Assembly: GCF_009932555.1 (NCBI RefSeq) | Contig: NZ_BLJO01000003.1 | Span: 815,747-877,699 of the forward strand | DNA: 61,953 nucleotides | Origin: Steroidobacter agaridevorans | GTDB lineage: Bacteria; Pseudomonadota; Gammaproteobacteria; Steroidobacterales; Steroidobacteraceae | Direction of reading: 5' to 3' | Notes under the pieces: generated by a model | The model's database searches: none | What the model was told of the DNA's origin: nothing | Seen by the model: only the letters and a program-made list of their open reading frames with translations | Translations under genes and position numbers: made by a program | Shown: piece after piece, positions 52,476-60,957 of the stretch | Numbering within the stretch: the first letter of the stretch is position 1 | Layout of the letters: the number at the start of each line of letters is the position of its first letter

Positions 52476-55400
52476 GTCTGTCTATTGCGATCAGCAATCA
52501 GCTCGTGGGTCCGCGGGCCGCGGTCAAGCCGGACGCTGATGTTTGGTTTGCCATGCAAATCGCCGCCGGACTCGACCAGGAGCCGGCGGCGGGCACGGTC
52601 GAAGCGGCGGCCAAGGCCTGCTTGCCTTGGAACATTATCCGCTCCAATCCGCCGGTGCTGCGCGCTTTTCTGATCTTTCCCAAGGTACCAAACCCGCAGA
52701 CCGTCGCGGTCAAGACGACACCGGCCGCGCCGAGCGCCGGCGTCTTCGATACGGAGTTATTAGACGCGATTCACAACGGCGCACTCGAGCTCCTCAAGCT
52801 GCCGAAGCTCCTGTTCTCTTGGCAGGGTGGGGACAGCGAGTCGACCACCGACGAACCCCGGTGGGCGCCGATCATGCAAAGTCTGGCGGCATTGTCTCCA
52901 CCGCTGAATGGCATATGCCGGGCGGGGTGGTACGCGCAGATCGCGGGCAGCGATCTCTACGATGCCAGTGGGAAGTTGCACAAAGCGGTGGTCTTGATCG
53001 TGCCGGAGACGATTCACGATCAGCAGCTTGGCCAGGACCTGACGCTCGTGTCCCCGGTTGTACCGAATGATTGGGAAATCGGAGCTCCTCTGGAGCTGTC
53101 CTATGAGTCAGGCGGCGCGGTGTTAGCGACTCTGCGCACTCCTGGCGTCGAACTAGCACGGCTCGCTGTGTCGAGCACCTATGGCCTGGACGATTACTGG
53201 CTCGCGGTGACGGATGTACGCGGCAACTCCATCGCCGACGTCGATCGAAAAGTCGACCGTTCGCTCGATCCGGAGTTGCGCATCGAGTCGATCGATGTTG
53301 CGGAATTGCAGAGCGCGCTGAAGCTGGTCAGTCCGCATCCGCCGACTGAAGTTGTCCATCGCATGCCAGTACTGGCGCAACAGCTGCGTGCGTTCGCGGT
53401 CGAGCGTGCGCAGCTCGACAACGTCCTCGACCCGGATCCAACGCAGAACGAATATCTGCGTCGCGAGCGCGTAAAGCTGATCCTCGACGCTCTAATGGAT
53501 CTACCCGCTGGCGCCGATCCGCTGCAGAAGTTGCGAGAGTCATTGCTCGAGCGCGGGCGGGCCTGGATGGTGGCGATGTGCGGGATCGGCACAGTAGCTC
53601 TGCGGGTTTCGGGGCATCTGGCGCATGACGAGACGCTGGAGTTCGATGACACGGTGCTCATGCCGCTGTTACATGAGTTCATCGCGCAGATGTTGCCCGC
53701 AGAGGAGCAGCCGCCCAAGCCACTGCTGCCGGGTGAGAAGATCGACTTCAGTGTAGGAAACAAAGCGCAGCGCCTGGTTCATGAAGATCATGACGATGTG
53801 ATTTCCGGCGACGCTGCCTTGGTGGCTGAGGTCGGCGTGCTCGTGCGTCGCTCGCGTGTCGATAAGGCGCTGAAGGACATTCCATGGCAGCTGCTCACGG
53901 CTGGCGTGCCGGTGCTCGACAAACTCGGAGTGCTTTCGCGACGGCCGTGGGGCGCGGAGAAGGGCGAGCCGACATTGCCTCATCCGGATCTGGCAATTCC
54001 CTGCGGGTTGACCGCCGCATTCGTGGAAGGCTTGCTACGGCAGGATTATGAGTACGGCGGCACGGCCCTCATCGCGGGTAGTGCGCTCAACTTCGTGCAT
54101 CGTCAGTCGGCGGCGGAGGAGCAACTCCTGGACGCGAATGCTTCGCGGCTCGCACCTTTGTCGTTTCAATCAACCATTGTCTTACGCGACGCTTCACCGC
54201 CGGTGGATATCGCATACACACTCGCGCCGCCGCTGCGCTACGGCGATCTCTACGAGTTTGCCGCATTCGTCATCGACAGGGTTGGCGGTTTACCGACCGA
54301 GTTGTCGGTTGCGAATGCGCCGTGGCAATTCGATCGCGCCAAGTTGGCAGCGACACTGTCCGCCCCTGGAGCCCAGAAGATCGAATTCAAGCGCCGGGTT
54401 CCAGTTGGCGAGATCAATGTGATGCCCGGCAAGCGCGGCGTAGACAACGGACGCAAGGCGAGTTGGCCAGCGATGCCGTCGTCGGTCTCGTTGCGGGTGC
54501 GTGACTGGCTGGTACGCAACGATGGAGCGGAAGGCACAGCGACAGTGCTGTTTGGCACGACCAAGATGCACGGTGTGCAGCGTGCGTATTCGTTCAGTGT
54601 CGAGCCGCCACGATTGGATGAGCATACGCTGCTGCGTTGGGTTATGCCGAAGCGAGGCAGCGCGGACGAACAAAACGAGGCTGAGCGACTGAGGAAGGAG
54701 CTGGCGCGCATCTTCAAGGATCGCGATGCGTTGCTGTCGGCTGCGGAAGCGGATCTCGACAGCGACGCGGGTCAATTGCAGGCCATCGAGCTTGCAGCCG
54801 GTTTGTTACCTCATGATCCAGCGGTCGCTGGCATTGCCGCGCGCGTGATCTACGTCGATGATAAAGATGCACAGACCAGCAGCCCGTGGCGCCTGCTGGG
54901 GCTGACTCCCGAGAGCGCGGGCTCTTTCATATGCCAGCCGTTGCAAATTCAGTGCTACGCGAGCGATCACGGCCCTTTACCGCCCAAGGATCTGGATGTC
55001 GCGATCCCCGAAGGCTGGTTCGCATGCATCGAGCTGCGGCCCGCTGTCGACAAGAGTACGTTCGACGAGCGCATGGATGCGGATGCCCTGAAAGGTTTGT
55101 ATGAACCCGCCGTGATCGCGGGAAAGTCGCTGGTGCTGTTCGGTGCGACACGCATTGCTCTCGAACACGCTACCGCCCGATTGCCCGACGCGAAATCCTT
55201 GTACGACGCGATCGGGCTGACACTGGATCCGCAGGGCGCCGTGCAAGTGAAAATGGACGCGAGCAAGCTTGCCGACTGGAAGTTTGTCGATCGCTATACG
55301 TTGATGCGCGATCGCTGGGTATGGCGCAATCTGCCACTGCGGGATCCTGACGCGCCGTTGCCCGGCGCGGGCGAGCCATTGGCTCCGCAGTTGCCAGCGG

Positions 55401-56842
55401 CACTGGCGGATCCCGCAATTCGCGACTCGGATATCTGGGTACTCCGTTTCGATGCGCTGGCATCCATCGATCGTGGCTTCGTGGATCGTGGACAGGTGAG
55501 CGGCTCCGCGCCGCGAGTGGAAACGCTGGCCGCCGGCGGAGCCGTGTTGATTCATACGGACACACGCGACGCCGTAACCGCCGCCGATTATTTGCGGTTC
55601 GGATTGACCGTGCACTCACGATATGCGGGTGTGCTACCCGTGAGCGAAGCTTCGCGAGATGCCATCTCCGATGGAGACCCCGATTACGAAGCGCGGACTG
55701 GTAAGCGATGGCGTCGCATCGTTGCCGACTTCCGGGGCGATCCAAATGACATCAAGGCTCTCAAGGTGCTGTCGGTGCTGCCGCTCACCAAGCAGCCCCG
55801 ACTCGATCCGCGCACCGGTAAACCGACTGCACCGGACGCGTCGAAGGCAACGCCTTTCCTGGTCGTGCTCGATGAAAGTTGGTATCGCGAATACGGCCAG
55901 GGCGAATGTTTGCAGGCACGCATCGTGCTCGAGACGCGGGAGATCGGCGAAGGCGAGGCCGGCGACAAGAAGGATCGTCCGTTCCGCGCCGGGCCGATTC
56001 CAGATCACTGGGTGTCGCCGGCCAACAGTGGCGAGCTGCCGTATTACGGCGGCAAGAAATCTACCGACGAGATCGAAAAGCAAAAGCCCAGCTATCTGCT
56101 CGACTGCTACGGACCTTTCGGATTCTCCTTCGATCGTTCCGGCAACGAAGCGCTCGCGACGGCGACGGCGTTCGTGGTCTATGTTCCAAAGGACGTCGGG
56201 CCGTATTGGAGTGTGTTCGTTCAGTTCCGTCGCCTGTTGCGGGGGCTGCGCACGCCCGCGGTGGCCGGCGGACCTTTGTTCGATGAACACGCCGGGCCCT
56301 GGTCCGATACGCATCCACTCTATACGCTGCCCGATTCCTCGACGTTGGCTTACACGCTCAAGCCGGACGTGTCCGGCGAGCCTGGCACGCTCGAACTGGC
56401 TCCCGACGGCGCAGGCAAATTCGCGCTGCGAAAGTTGAATCTGGCAATGCACCTGCGCCCATTCGACGCCGCCACCGGTCGCGATCCACATGCCGAGGTT
56501 GTGCAGCAGTATGTCTATGTGTTGCTGATCGGTCCTCTGGTCGCAGATGGCGGGCGCGCGCTGGAAATTCTATTGCCGTCTCACGCGCTGTGGCTGGATG
56601 GCTCTGTAGCGACCGTGCTGAAAGACAATTTGTCGCCGCCGCGCGGCCGCTGGGCCGGCCGCGTGCTGGAAATCAAACTCAACGGCCGCTACCCGGCCGG
56701 TACCGCGCCATTGCAACAGGCTGCCAGTTTGAAGAACCTGTTCGATCGTCTGCTGAAGCGGCAAGACGACCCAAAACAGCCGCACGATGCCCAAGGCATG
56801 GTGACGCGAATGTCTGCTCAGTTCGAAGTGCGCGTGAGTTGA
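52472..56842 (+). CDS. Giant 1456-residue protein of unknown family, operon gene 3
   Basis: No signal peptide and no family I recognise. It starts MSLSIAISNQLVGPRAAV. The middle contains a charged helical stretch near 725-760 (EQNEAERLRKELARIFKDRDALL). The remainder alternates strands and loops, with many Asp/Pro-rich turns and repeated phrases such as LPLRDPDAPLPGAG and YTLPDSSTLAYTLKPDVSG. Near 1200-1240, PYYGGKKSTDEIEKQKPSYLLDCYGPFGFSFD resembles a conserved core. It is the last gene of the three-gene operon and starts within the stop of gene 2 (ATGA), so the three are expected in fixed ratio and perhaps one complex. Confidence 0.85.
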   Translation: MSLSIAISNQLVGPRAAVKPDADVWFAMQIAAGLDQEPAAGTVEAAAKACLPWNIIRSNPPVLRAFLIFPKVPNPQTVAVKTTPAAPSAGVFDTELLDAIHNGALELLKLPKLLFSWQGGDSESTTDEPRWAPIMQSLAALSPPLNGICRAGWYAQIAGSDLYDASGKLHKAVVLIVPETIHDQQLGQDLTLVSPVVPNDWEIGAPLELSYESGGAVLATLRTPGVELARLAVSSTYGLDDYWLAVTDVRGNSIADVDRKVDRSLDPELRIESIDVAELQSALKLVSPHPPTEVVHRMPVLAQQLRAFAVERAQLDNVLDPDPTQNEYLRRERVKLILDALMDLPAGADPLQKLRESLLERGRAWMVAMCGIGTVALRVSGHLAHDETLEFDDTVLMPLLHEFIAQMLPAEEQPPKPLLPGEKIDFSVGNKAQRLVHEDHDDVISGDAALVAEVGVLVRRSRVDKALKDIPWQLLTAGVPVLDKLGVLSRRPWGAEKGEPTLPHPDLAIPCGLTAAFVEGLLRQDYEYGGTALIAGSALNFVHRQSAAEEQLLDANASRLAPLSFQSTIVLRDASPPVDIAYTLAPPLRYGDLYEFAAFVIDRVGGLPTELSVANAPWQFDRAKLAATLSAPGAQKIEFKRRVPVGEINVMPGKRGVDNGRKASWPAMPSSVSLRVRDWLVRNDGAEGTATVLFGTTKMHGVQRAYSFSVEPPRLDEHTLLRWVMPKRGSADEQNEAERLRKELARIFKDRDALLSAAEADLDSDAGQLQAIELAAGLLPHDPAVAGIAARVIYVDDKDAQTSSPWRLLGLTPESAGSFICQPLQIQCYASDHGPLPPKDLDVAIPEGWFACIELRPAVDKSTFDERMDADALKGLYEPAVIAGKSLVLFGATRIALEHATARLPDAKSLYDAIGLTLDPQGAVQVKMDASKLADWKFVDRYTLMRDRWVWRNLPLRDPDAPLPGAGEPLAPQLPAALADPAIRDSDIWVLRFDALASIDRGFVDRGQVSGSAPRVETLAAGGAVLIHTDTRDAVTAADYLRFGLTVHSRYAGVLPVSEASRDAISDGDPDYEARTGKRWRRIVADFRGDPNDIKALKVLSVLPLTKQPRLDPRTGKPTAPDASKATPFLVVLDESWYREYGQGECLQARIVLETREIGEGEAGDKKDRPFRAGPIPDHWVSPANSGELPYYGGKKSTDEIEKQKPSYLLDCYGPFGFSFDRSGNEALATATAFVVYVPKDVGPYWSVFVQFRRLLRGLRTPAVAGGPLFDEHAGPWSDTHPLYTLPDSSTLAYTLKPDVSGEPGTLELAPDGAGKFALRKLNLAMHLRPFDAATGRDPHAEVVQQYVYVLLIGPLVADGGRALEILLPSHALWLDGSVATVLKDNLSPPRGRWAGRVLEIKLNGRYPAGTAPLQQAASLKNLFDRLLKRQDDPKQPHDAQGMVTRMSAQFEVRVS

Positions 56843-57213
56843 TGTAAATCGGCGGCTTCGCGAGCTGAGGTCGAAGATTGTTTTGAGGAAAGGATTGAGT
56901 GGCCGATTGACCCCGACAGGTCCGCGATGCCACCGGCCGACAGCAGTCATCCGAAGCTGGAATTCTCGGGCTTTCCGAGTAATTCCGAGGACTTCTAGCT
57001 CTTCTTGGCTGTCCTCGGAACAGGTGATGGTGGAGGCGGCGACCCTCCAAAATGCGCGGATCTGCGCTGAATTGCGCAAGATTCGCGGTTGAGACCAAAG
57101 AAAGTTCCCCCCGGAAATACCCCCGCTTTTGACTGCCTGCTGCCGTGAGCGGCCGCCGCCGGTGCGCAAACACCGACGACGACCTGGCCACAACAGCATC
57201 CAGAGGTGCAGTC
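56843..57213. other. Gene-free stretch after the giant-protein operon
   Basis: 371 bp without a convincing gene. It contains one clear inverted repeat (56983-57020, listed separately) and several TCCGAG repeats near 56974-57020. I see no tRNA and no insertion-sequence ends. Confidence 0.5.
56983..57020. repeat. 10-bp perfect inverted repeat, possible terminator
   Basis: TTCCGAGGAC (56983-56992) and GTCCTCGGAA (57011-57020) with an 18-base loop, about 140 bp after the last giant-protein gene. No T-run follows, so it may be a factor-assisted terminator, a protein site or an element boundary. Confidence 0.45.
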
Positions 57214-57294
57214 ATGGTTACGGATGATTCTATCCGTTTGCCGGCCGATGCCTATCTGCCGCTCATTGACGGGCGGCGGGGTGGGTCGGCATGA
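57214..57294 (+). CDS. Short 26-codon ORF coupled to the XRE cassette
   Basis: ATG at 57214 sits behind AGAGGTG at good spacing and encodes 26 residues, MVTDDSIRLPADAYLPLIDG and so on to GGSA. Its TGA overlaps the next ATG as ATGA (57291-57294), the same junction used by the three following genes. That shared junction is the main reason to believe it is translated, perhaps as a leader peptide that couples the cassette. Function is unknown. Confidence 0.5.
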   Translation: MVTDDSIRLPADAYLPLIDGRRGGSA

Positions 57295-57515
57295 GCGATC
57301 AAGAGGATTCGGTAAGAGAGCGTCTCAACGGTCAGGTTCGGCGTCTGCAGAAGGCTGCCGCTGTCCTGGCGTGTATTCAGTACGTCGCAGAGTACGAGGA
57401 GGATTTCAAATTTAGTTTGGCCGACGCGGTCAGCGTCGTCGTGGAGATGGTCGAGGACGTGGCGGACGCGGTGAGTTTCATCGCGTCTGAGGTCGAGGCG
57501 GAGGTGCGGCCATGA
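57291..57515 (+). CDS. Small acidic protein, unknown, XRE cassette
   Basis: 74 residues, no signal or membrane segment, strongly acidic in the second half (VVVEMVEDVADAVSFIASEVEAEV), predicted mostly helical. I recognise no family. It overlaps the short upstream ORF and the XRE gene downstream by four bases each. Acidic size and position would suit a regulator partner or a small antitoxin-like protein, but nothing in the sequence proves that. Confidence 0.6.
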   Translation: MSDQEDSVRERLNGQVRRLQKAAAVLACIQYVAEYEEDFKFSLADAVSVVVEMVEDVADAVSFIASEVEAEVRP

Positions 57516-57889
57516 TCAAGCAGGAAAGCCGCGCCTACTTCAAAGCACTCGGCGCCCACGTCACGGAGATGCGAAAGGCGCGCGGCATGACTCAAGCGGA
57601 GCTGGCACGCGCTATAGGCATATCACAGCAAGCGGTATTCGCGTACGAACTTGGCGAGCGTCGTATCTCGGTCCTAGTGCTTGCCAAGCTCGCACGAATA
57701 TTCTCGACCTCGGTCGAGGAACTCGTCGGCATGGCGAAGCTGCCACCTGTGCGAAAGGGGCGATTGTCTCCGCGCTGTATGAGGCATGCGGAGCGCTTAC
57801 AGGCGCTGTCGAAGACTCAGCAGCGCTTCGTCGTGCGAATCATCGACGTGCTCGAAGACAGCAACGGCCGTCGGGGCGGTGCGCGATGA
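57512..57889 (+). CDS. XRE-family transcriptional regulator
   Basis: 125 residues. A Cro/C1-type helix-turn-helix lies at about 12-70 (LGAHVTEMRKARGMTQAELARAIGISQQAVFAYELGERRISVLVLAKLARIFSTSVEELVG). A short basic C-terminal region follows (SPRCMRHAERLQALSKTQQRFVVRIIDVLED). It probably represses its own cassette. It overlaps its neighbours by ATGA junctions on both sides. Regulators of this type are common in prophages and defence islands. Confidence 0.88.
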   Translation: MIKQESRAYFKALGAHVTEMRKARGMTQAELARAIGISQQAVFAYELGERRISVLVLAKLARIFSTSVEELVGMAKLPPVRKGRLSPRCMRHAERLQALSKTQQRFVVRIIDVLEDSNGRRGGAR

Positions 57890-58092
57890 CACACCGACCG
57901 ATCACAGATGAGCTCGTCTGTCTGAAGCAAGCAATCGACCTCCTCAAGGTCGCGGAAGACTTGGTGCAACCGGAGAACATAGAGCGATACCCCGGCGCCA
58001 TTGCCTCCGTCATCCGGTCGGCTCGAACGCTCGTGGAGGAGGTTCTCAAAGCGCTCACCGCGCACTTCGCCGCGCAAGGCCGTGCCCCGTGA
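57886..58092 (+). CDS. Small helical protein, unknown, last of XRE cassette
   Basis: 68 residues, apparently all helical: ELVCLKQAIDLLKVAEDLV, then AIASVIRSARTLVEEVLKALTAHF. I recognise no family. It starts within the stop of the XRE gene. Its two-helix layout resembles small partner proteins of regulators or toxins, but this is only an impression from sequence character. Confidence 0.55.
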   Translation: MTHRPITDELVCLKQAIDLLKVAEDLVQPENIERYPGAIASVIRSARTLVEEVLKALTAHFAAQGRAP

Positions 58093-58239
58093 CCGACGCA
58101 GTGAGTGCCGCGCGCATTCGCGCGTATCGACGCGGCGTTTGTCGCAGATTTAAGAGCAGAAGTTGAGGGTGAGGGGGCGAATTGAAGGCGGTCAATGAGG
58201 GGCGGTCCCGGCATTGGGGTCGGGACCGATGCTTAACGT

Positions 58240-58290
58240 TCAAGATCGCAAATTGCGAGCTTAAAGAATGCCCGAGGCTCCCACGCAAAG
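58240..58290 (+). pseudogene. Decayed fragment of an ORF6N-domain gene
   Basis: Read in one frame this gives SRSQIASLKNARGSHAK, which matches RSQIAILKTGRGSHVK of the intact ORF6N gene downstream, with 13 of 18 aligned positions identical. The DNA matches over about 50 bp (58241-58290 against 58689-58738) and includes the palindrome AAGATCGCAAATTGCGA. No longer coding frame surrounds it, so it is a remnant of a second copy. The rest of the 382-bp gap holds a GGTCCCG/CGGGACC hairpin and a terminator. Confidence 0.6.
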
Positions 58291-58371
58291 GCGCCAATCA
58301 GGAGCGGCCCCGGCGCCGAGATCGGAACCGAGGCAACAACGGCTTCCAATCACAACCCCAGAAAAAGAAAA

Positions 58372-58404
58372 GGGGCTTGCCTGACGGTTTAGCCCCTTTT
58401 TTTT
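58372..58404 (+). terminator. Intrinsic terminator before the ORF6N gene
   Basis: Stem GGGGCT (58372-58377) with AGCCCC (58391-58396), followed by eight T residues (58397-58404). It would end transcripts coming from the XRE cassette. Confidence 0.85.
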
Positions 58405-58474
58405 CGCCGTCCGCAGCCCGGCGGGGAGATGTTGAAATTGTACGAGGACGTTTCAAGAGGTCCAGGAGCAAAGA

Positions 58475-59014
58475 ATGCCGAAGAATGAAGACATTGCGCT
58501 CGTGCCGATCGAGCAAATCGGCTCGTCGATCCTTCTGCTGCGAGGTTGCCGAGTCATGCTGGACCGCGACCTCGCAGCGATCTACGGCGTGAAGACCGGC
58601 CGCCTCAACGAGGCCGTCAAGCGTAACGTGGATCGATTTCCGGGGGATTTCATGTTCCAGCTCACGCGGGAGGAGGTCGAATCTTTAAGATCGCAAATTG
58701 CGATCTTAAAGACCGGACGAGGCTCCCACGTAAAATTCCTGCCGTACGCCTTTACGGAGCACGGAGCGATTCAGGCAGCCAATGTGCTGAACTCACCGCG
58801 CGCCGTGACCATGGGTATCCACGTCGTGCGCGCCTTCGTCAAATTGCGCGATCTGCTAGCTTCCAACAAGGAACTGGCGCAGAAGTTTGCCGAGCTGGAG
58901 CGCAAGCTAGCGACGCATGATCAAGCGATCACGGGAATACTGAAGGCCATCCACGAGCTGATGAACCCGCCGGCCCCGCGTCGCCGCGGTATTGGCTTCA
59001 CTGCCGACATTTGA
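58475..59014 (+). CDS. ORF6N domain protein (phage antirepressor-like)
   Basis: 179 residues. The N-terminal ORF6N/KilA-N-type DNA-binding region reads VMLDRDLAAIYGVKTGRLNEAVKRNVDRFPGDFMFQLTREE (about 27-68), followed by SQIAILKTGRGSHVKFLPYAFTEHGAIQAANVLNSPRA and a C-terminal coiled coil (LASNKELAQKFAELERKLATHDQAITGILKAIHEL). Such proteins come from temperate phages and islands, where they act as antirepressors or DNA-binding regulators. A decayed copy lies just upstream. Confidence 0.9.
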   Translation: MPKNEDIALVPIEQIGSSILLLRGCRVMLDRDLAAIYGVKTGRLNEAVKRNVDRFPGDFMFQLTREEVESLRSQIAILKTGRGSHVKFLPYAFTEHGAIQAANVLNSPRAVTMGIHVVRAFVKLRDLLASNKELAQKFAELERKLATHDQAITGILKAIHELMNPPAPRRRGIGFTADI

Positions 59015-59486
59015 CGCGAGTATCGATCTGAGCCTTGCAGCAGCCGGTCCAAGAGGTTTCCCAGGGGAGAGAGTCGCCAAGTGGTCCGCGTGCGCGGGCA
59101 GCTGTCGAGCACCGCGCCTGCGCAAAGTTCAGCGACCTGAAATCGTCAATCGCTGCCGCGCGGCCTTCGGCGGAACTCAGCAGCCACAGAGCGCGCGGAC
59201 TCATGACGATAGTTTGCAAATCGCTGGGCGCTGGCGCATTCTCAGCCTCAACGATTATTCCCTGACGACGAGGGTATCGTCGTAACCCGCCTGCCCAACA
59301 GGCATCCCTAAGCAGCTTCAGACCAGGCAGAGCTGCGCAGCCGAAAAAGCTGTGGTCATGACTCATCACTCAGGCGCTGACGCCATTCTTCTCCAATCCG
59401 CTGTCCGGCGGTCGTCTCCTGCGGCAAACATTCTTATAACAACGTAAATATACAAAGCTGCGCCAACAGCAGCATTCCTCCACGCG

Positions 59487-59526
59487 TGCGTCACTGTCCT
59501 CGGCGAAGCCGGGAAAGTGACGCACA
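59487..59526. repeat. 10-bp perfect inverted repeat
   Basis: GTGCGTCACT (59487-59496) and AGTGACGCAC (59517-59526) enclose 20 bases. GCCGGGAAAGTG, inside this element, recurs about 65 bases downstream (near 59574). The element lies in the 840-bp gene-free stretch 59015-59854; the first 470 bp of that stretch hold nothing I can name. Confidence 0.5.
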
Positions 59527-59661
59527 CGGCCCACTGCCGCAACCTACTGTCACCACAACGCATTTCACCCATGCCGGGAAAGTGGCACCGCGTCCGCAAC
59601 GGACGCAATCAACCATAGCTTCGCAACGAAGCACCTTCCGTCGATGTCAGCCACCGCGAAC

Positions 59662-59730
59662 GGCCCTCACAGGGCAGCCTCGATCTCACGCTTACGTGTG
59701 AGCTACAGCACATGCCACCGGCACGTGCTG
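59662..59730. repeat. Three consecutive hairpins
   Basis: GCCC/GGGC near 59662, CTCAC/GTGAG (59685-59702) and CAGCACATGCC/GGCACGTGCTG (59706-59730, one mismatch, three-base loop) follow one another. They precede the nested repeat and the recombinase-like gene, and could be a structured RNA or a recombination/replication site. Confidence 0.45.
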
Positions 59731-59763
59731 TGGTGAGGCCACGAAACTCAACAGACCGGACTA

Positions 59764-59829
59764 GCACATCCGACTGTTCGCGATGGAAGAAGGCAGGAAA
59801 TGTTCCCTGCCGGGAATGCCCGGATGTGC
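59764..59829. repeat. Nested inverted repeats before the recombinase gene
   Basis: An outer 9-bp perfect pair, GCACATCCG (59764-59772) and CGGATGTGC (59821-59829), encloses an inner pair, GGCAGG (59792-59797) and CCTGCC (59806-59811). The whole lies 26 bases upstream of the ATG at 59855. It could be an operator, an attachment region or a folded leader. Confidence 0.5.
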
Positions 59830-59854
59830 GGATCGAGTAATGAGGAAAAGAGTG

Positions 59855-60754
59855 ATGAGCAAGAAAACTGAGCTTCAAGCGGATCTCCAGAGGATCGGCT
59901 ATCTATTGGGGCGTTCGCATGGAACACAGGAGAGCCGGAGCCAAACATTCAGAACGTTCGCCGGTGTCATGCGGGAAACAGGCTTCGGGATTCACAGTGC
60001 GGCGCAGATGGGCGGCAAACATTTGCAGGCGTACGTCGGCCATCGAAGCGAGAACGGCATCGCAAGCCGAACGCTAGCAAAGGAGATGGGCCATCTGCGT
60101 GCGGTATTGAGGCACATCGGCAAGCAAGGACTGGCGGACAATCCCGCATACAGCAATCGATCTCTCGGGATTGCCCAGGGCAGCCGCAAGGGCACCAAAG
60201 TGCCGCTGTCAGATGCTGAGATTCGCGCGTTTCAGGAGCGCGCGGAGCGATTAGGCAGGCCGGACATGGGAGCAATCTTGGAGCTGCAGCGAGCACTTGG
60301 GCTTCGCGAAATTGAAGCGGTCCGCGCCGGCCAGGGCGACACGCTTCACCGTTTGCATCGCGAGCTTATCGAACGAGGCAGTGCGAGCATCATCGATGGC
60401 ACGAAGGGCGGACGCGTGCGCGAAGTACATCCTGCGGATGTGGGGCGGGCGCTGGCAGCTGTGCAGCGTGCGCTTGAGATATTGGAAACGAGTGGACGAC
60501 GCTATCTCGTGGCGTGCGCCAAAGGCGTTGAAACCACGGGACTGGAACAAGCGGTGAACGCATATAGCAAATTCTGCGAACGAGCCAAGGTCCAAAGTCA
60601 CGCTGCCCGCTATGCGTTCGCGGAGGAACGCATGCAGGCATATCGCAATCAAGGCTACAGTCAGCGCGAGGCGCTCATCCGGACCTCCCTGGATCTCGGC
60701 CACGGTGATGGTCGCGGGCGCTACGTCGCGAGCGTTTATGTCTGCAACGGTTAG
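59855..60754 (+). CDS. Tyrosine recombinase-like integrase-domain protein
   Basis: 299 residues from the ATG at 59855. An N-terminal SAM-like DNA-binding region (RTFAGVMRETGFGIHSAAQMGGKHLQAYV) precedes a catalytic domain with the order of tyrosine recombinase residues: Arg in LGLREIEAVR, a basic residue in GTKGGRVREVH, His-x-x-Arg in SHAARYAFA, His in LGHGDGRGRY and a following Tyr. It belongs to the short integrase-domain proteins found on integrating elements. It lies behind nested inverted repeats and converges with alpA, overlapping it by four bases. It may mobilise the island. Confidence 0.85.
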   Translation: MSKKTELQADLQRIGYLLGRSHGTQESRSQTFRTFAGVMRETGFGIHSAAQMGGKHLQAYVGHRSENGIASRTLAKEMGHLRAVLRHIGKQGLADNPAYSNRSLGIAQGSRKGTKVPLSDAEIRAFQERAERLGRPDMGAILELQRALGLREIEAVRAGQGDTLHRLHRELIERGSASIIDGTKGGRVREVHPADVGRALAAVQRALEILETSGRRYLVACAKGVETTGLEQAVNAYSKFCERAKVQSHAARYAFAEERMQAYRNQGYSQREALIRTSLDLGHGDGRGRYVASVYVCNG

Positions 60755-60957
60755 GTCCGTCGCTGCAGCTGGTCGGCGATCCATTGATCTACCTCAACGG
60801 AGTCCCAACCAACCGCTCGCACTCCGATCCGCACCGGGCGAGGAAACTTGCCCTCGTCGATCAGTTTGTAGAGATGAGCACGCTTGAATCCGCACCGGGC
60901 TTCAACTTCTGGCCGACGCAGAATGCGGCGGTTTACTTCAGGGCTTTCAGCAGACAT
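60751..60957 (-). CDS. AlpA-family excisionase/transcription regulator
   Basis: 68 residues, RRPEVEARCGFKRAHLYKLIDEGKFPRPVRIGVRAVGWDSVEVDQWI, the full MerR-like helix-turn-helix of AlpA/prophage CP4-57 regulators. AGAGG lies before the ATG at 60957; the longer frame to 61071 has no family match. AlpA proteins switch on integrase or act as excisionase helpers in islands. It is convergent with the recombinase-like gene. Confidence 0.9.
   Translation of the reverse strand: MSAESPEVNRRILRRPEVEARCGFKRAHLYKLIDEGKFPRPVRIGVRAVGWDSVEVDQWIADQLQRRT

Noticed and set aside
59041-59450. Possible genes or tRNA in the stretch after ORF6N
   Set aside because: Short frames on both strands have no ribosome sites or recognisable products, and I found no cloverleaf.
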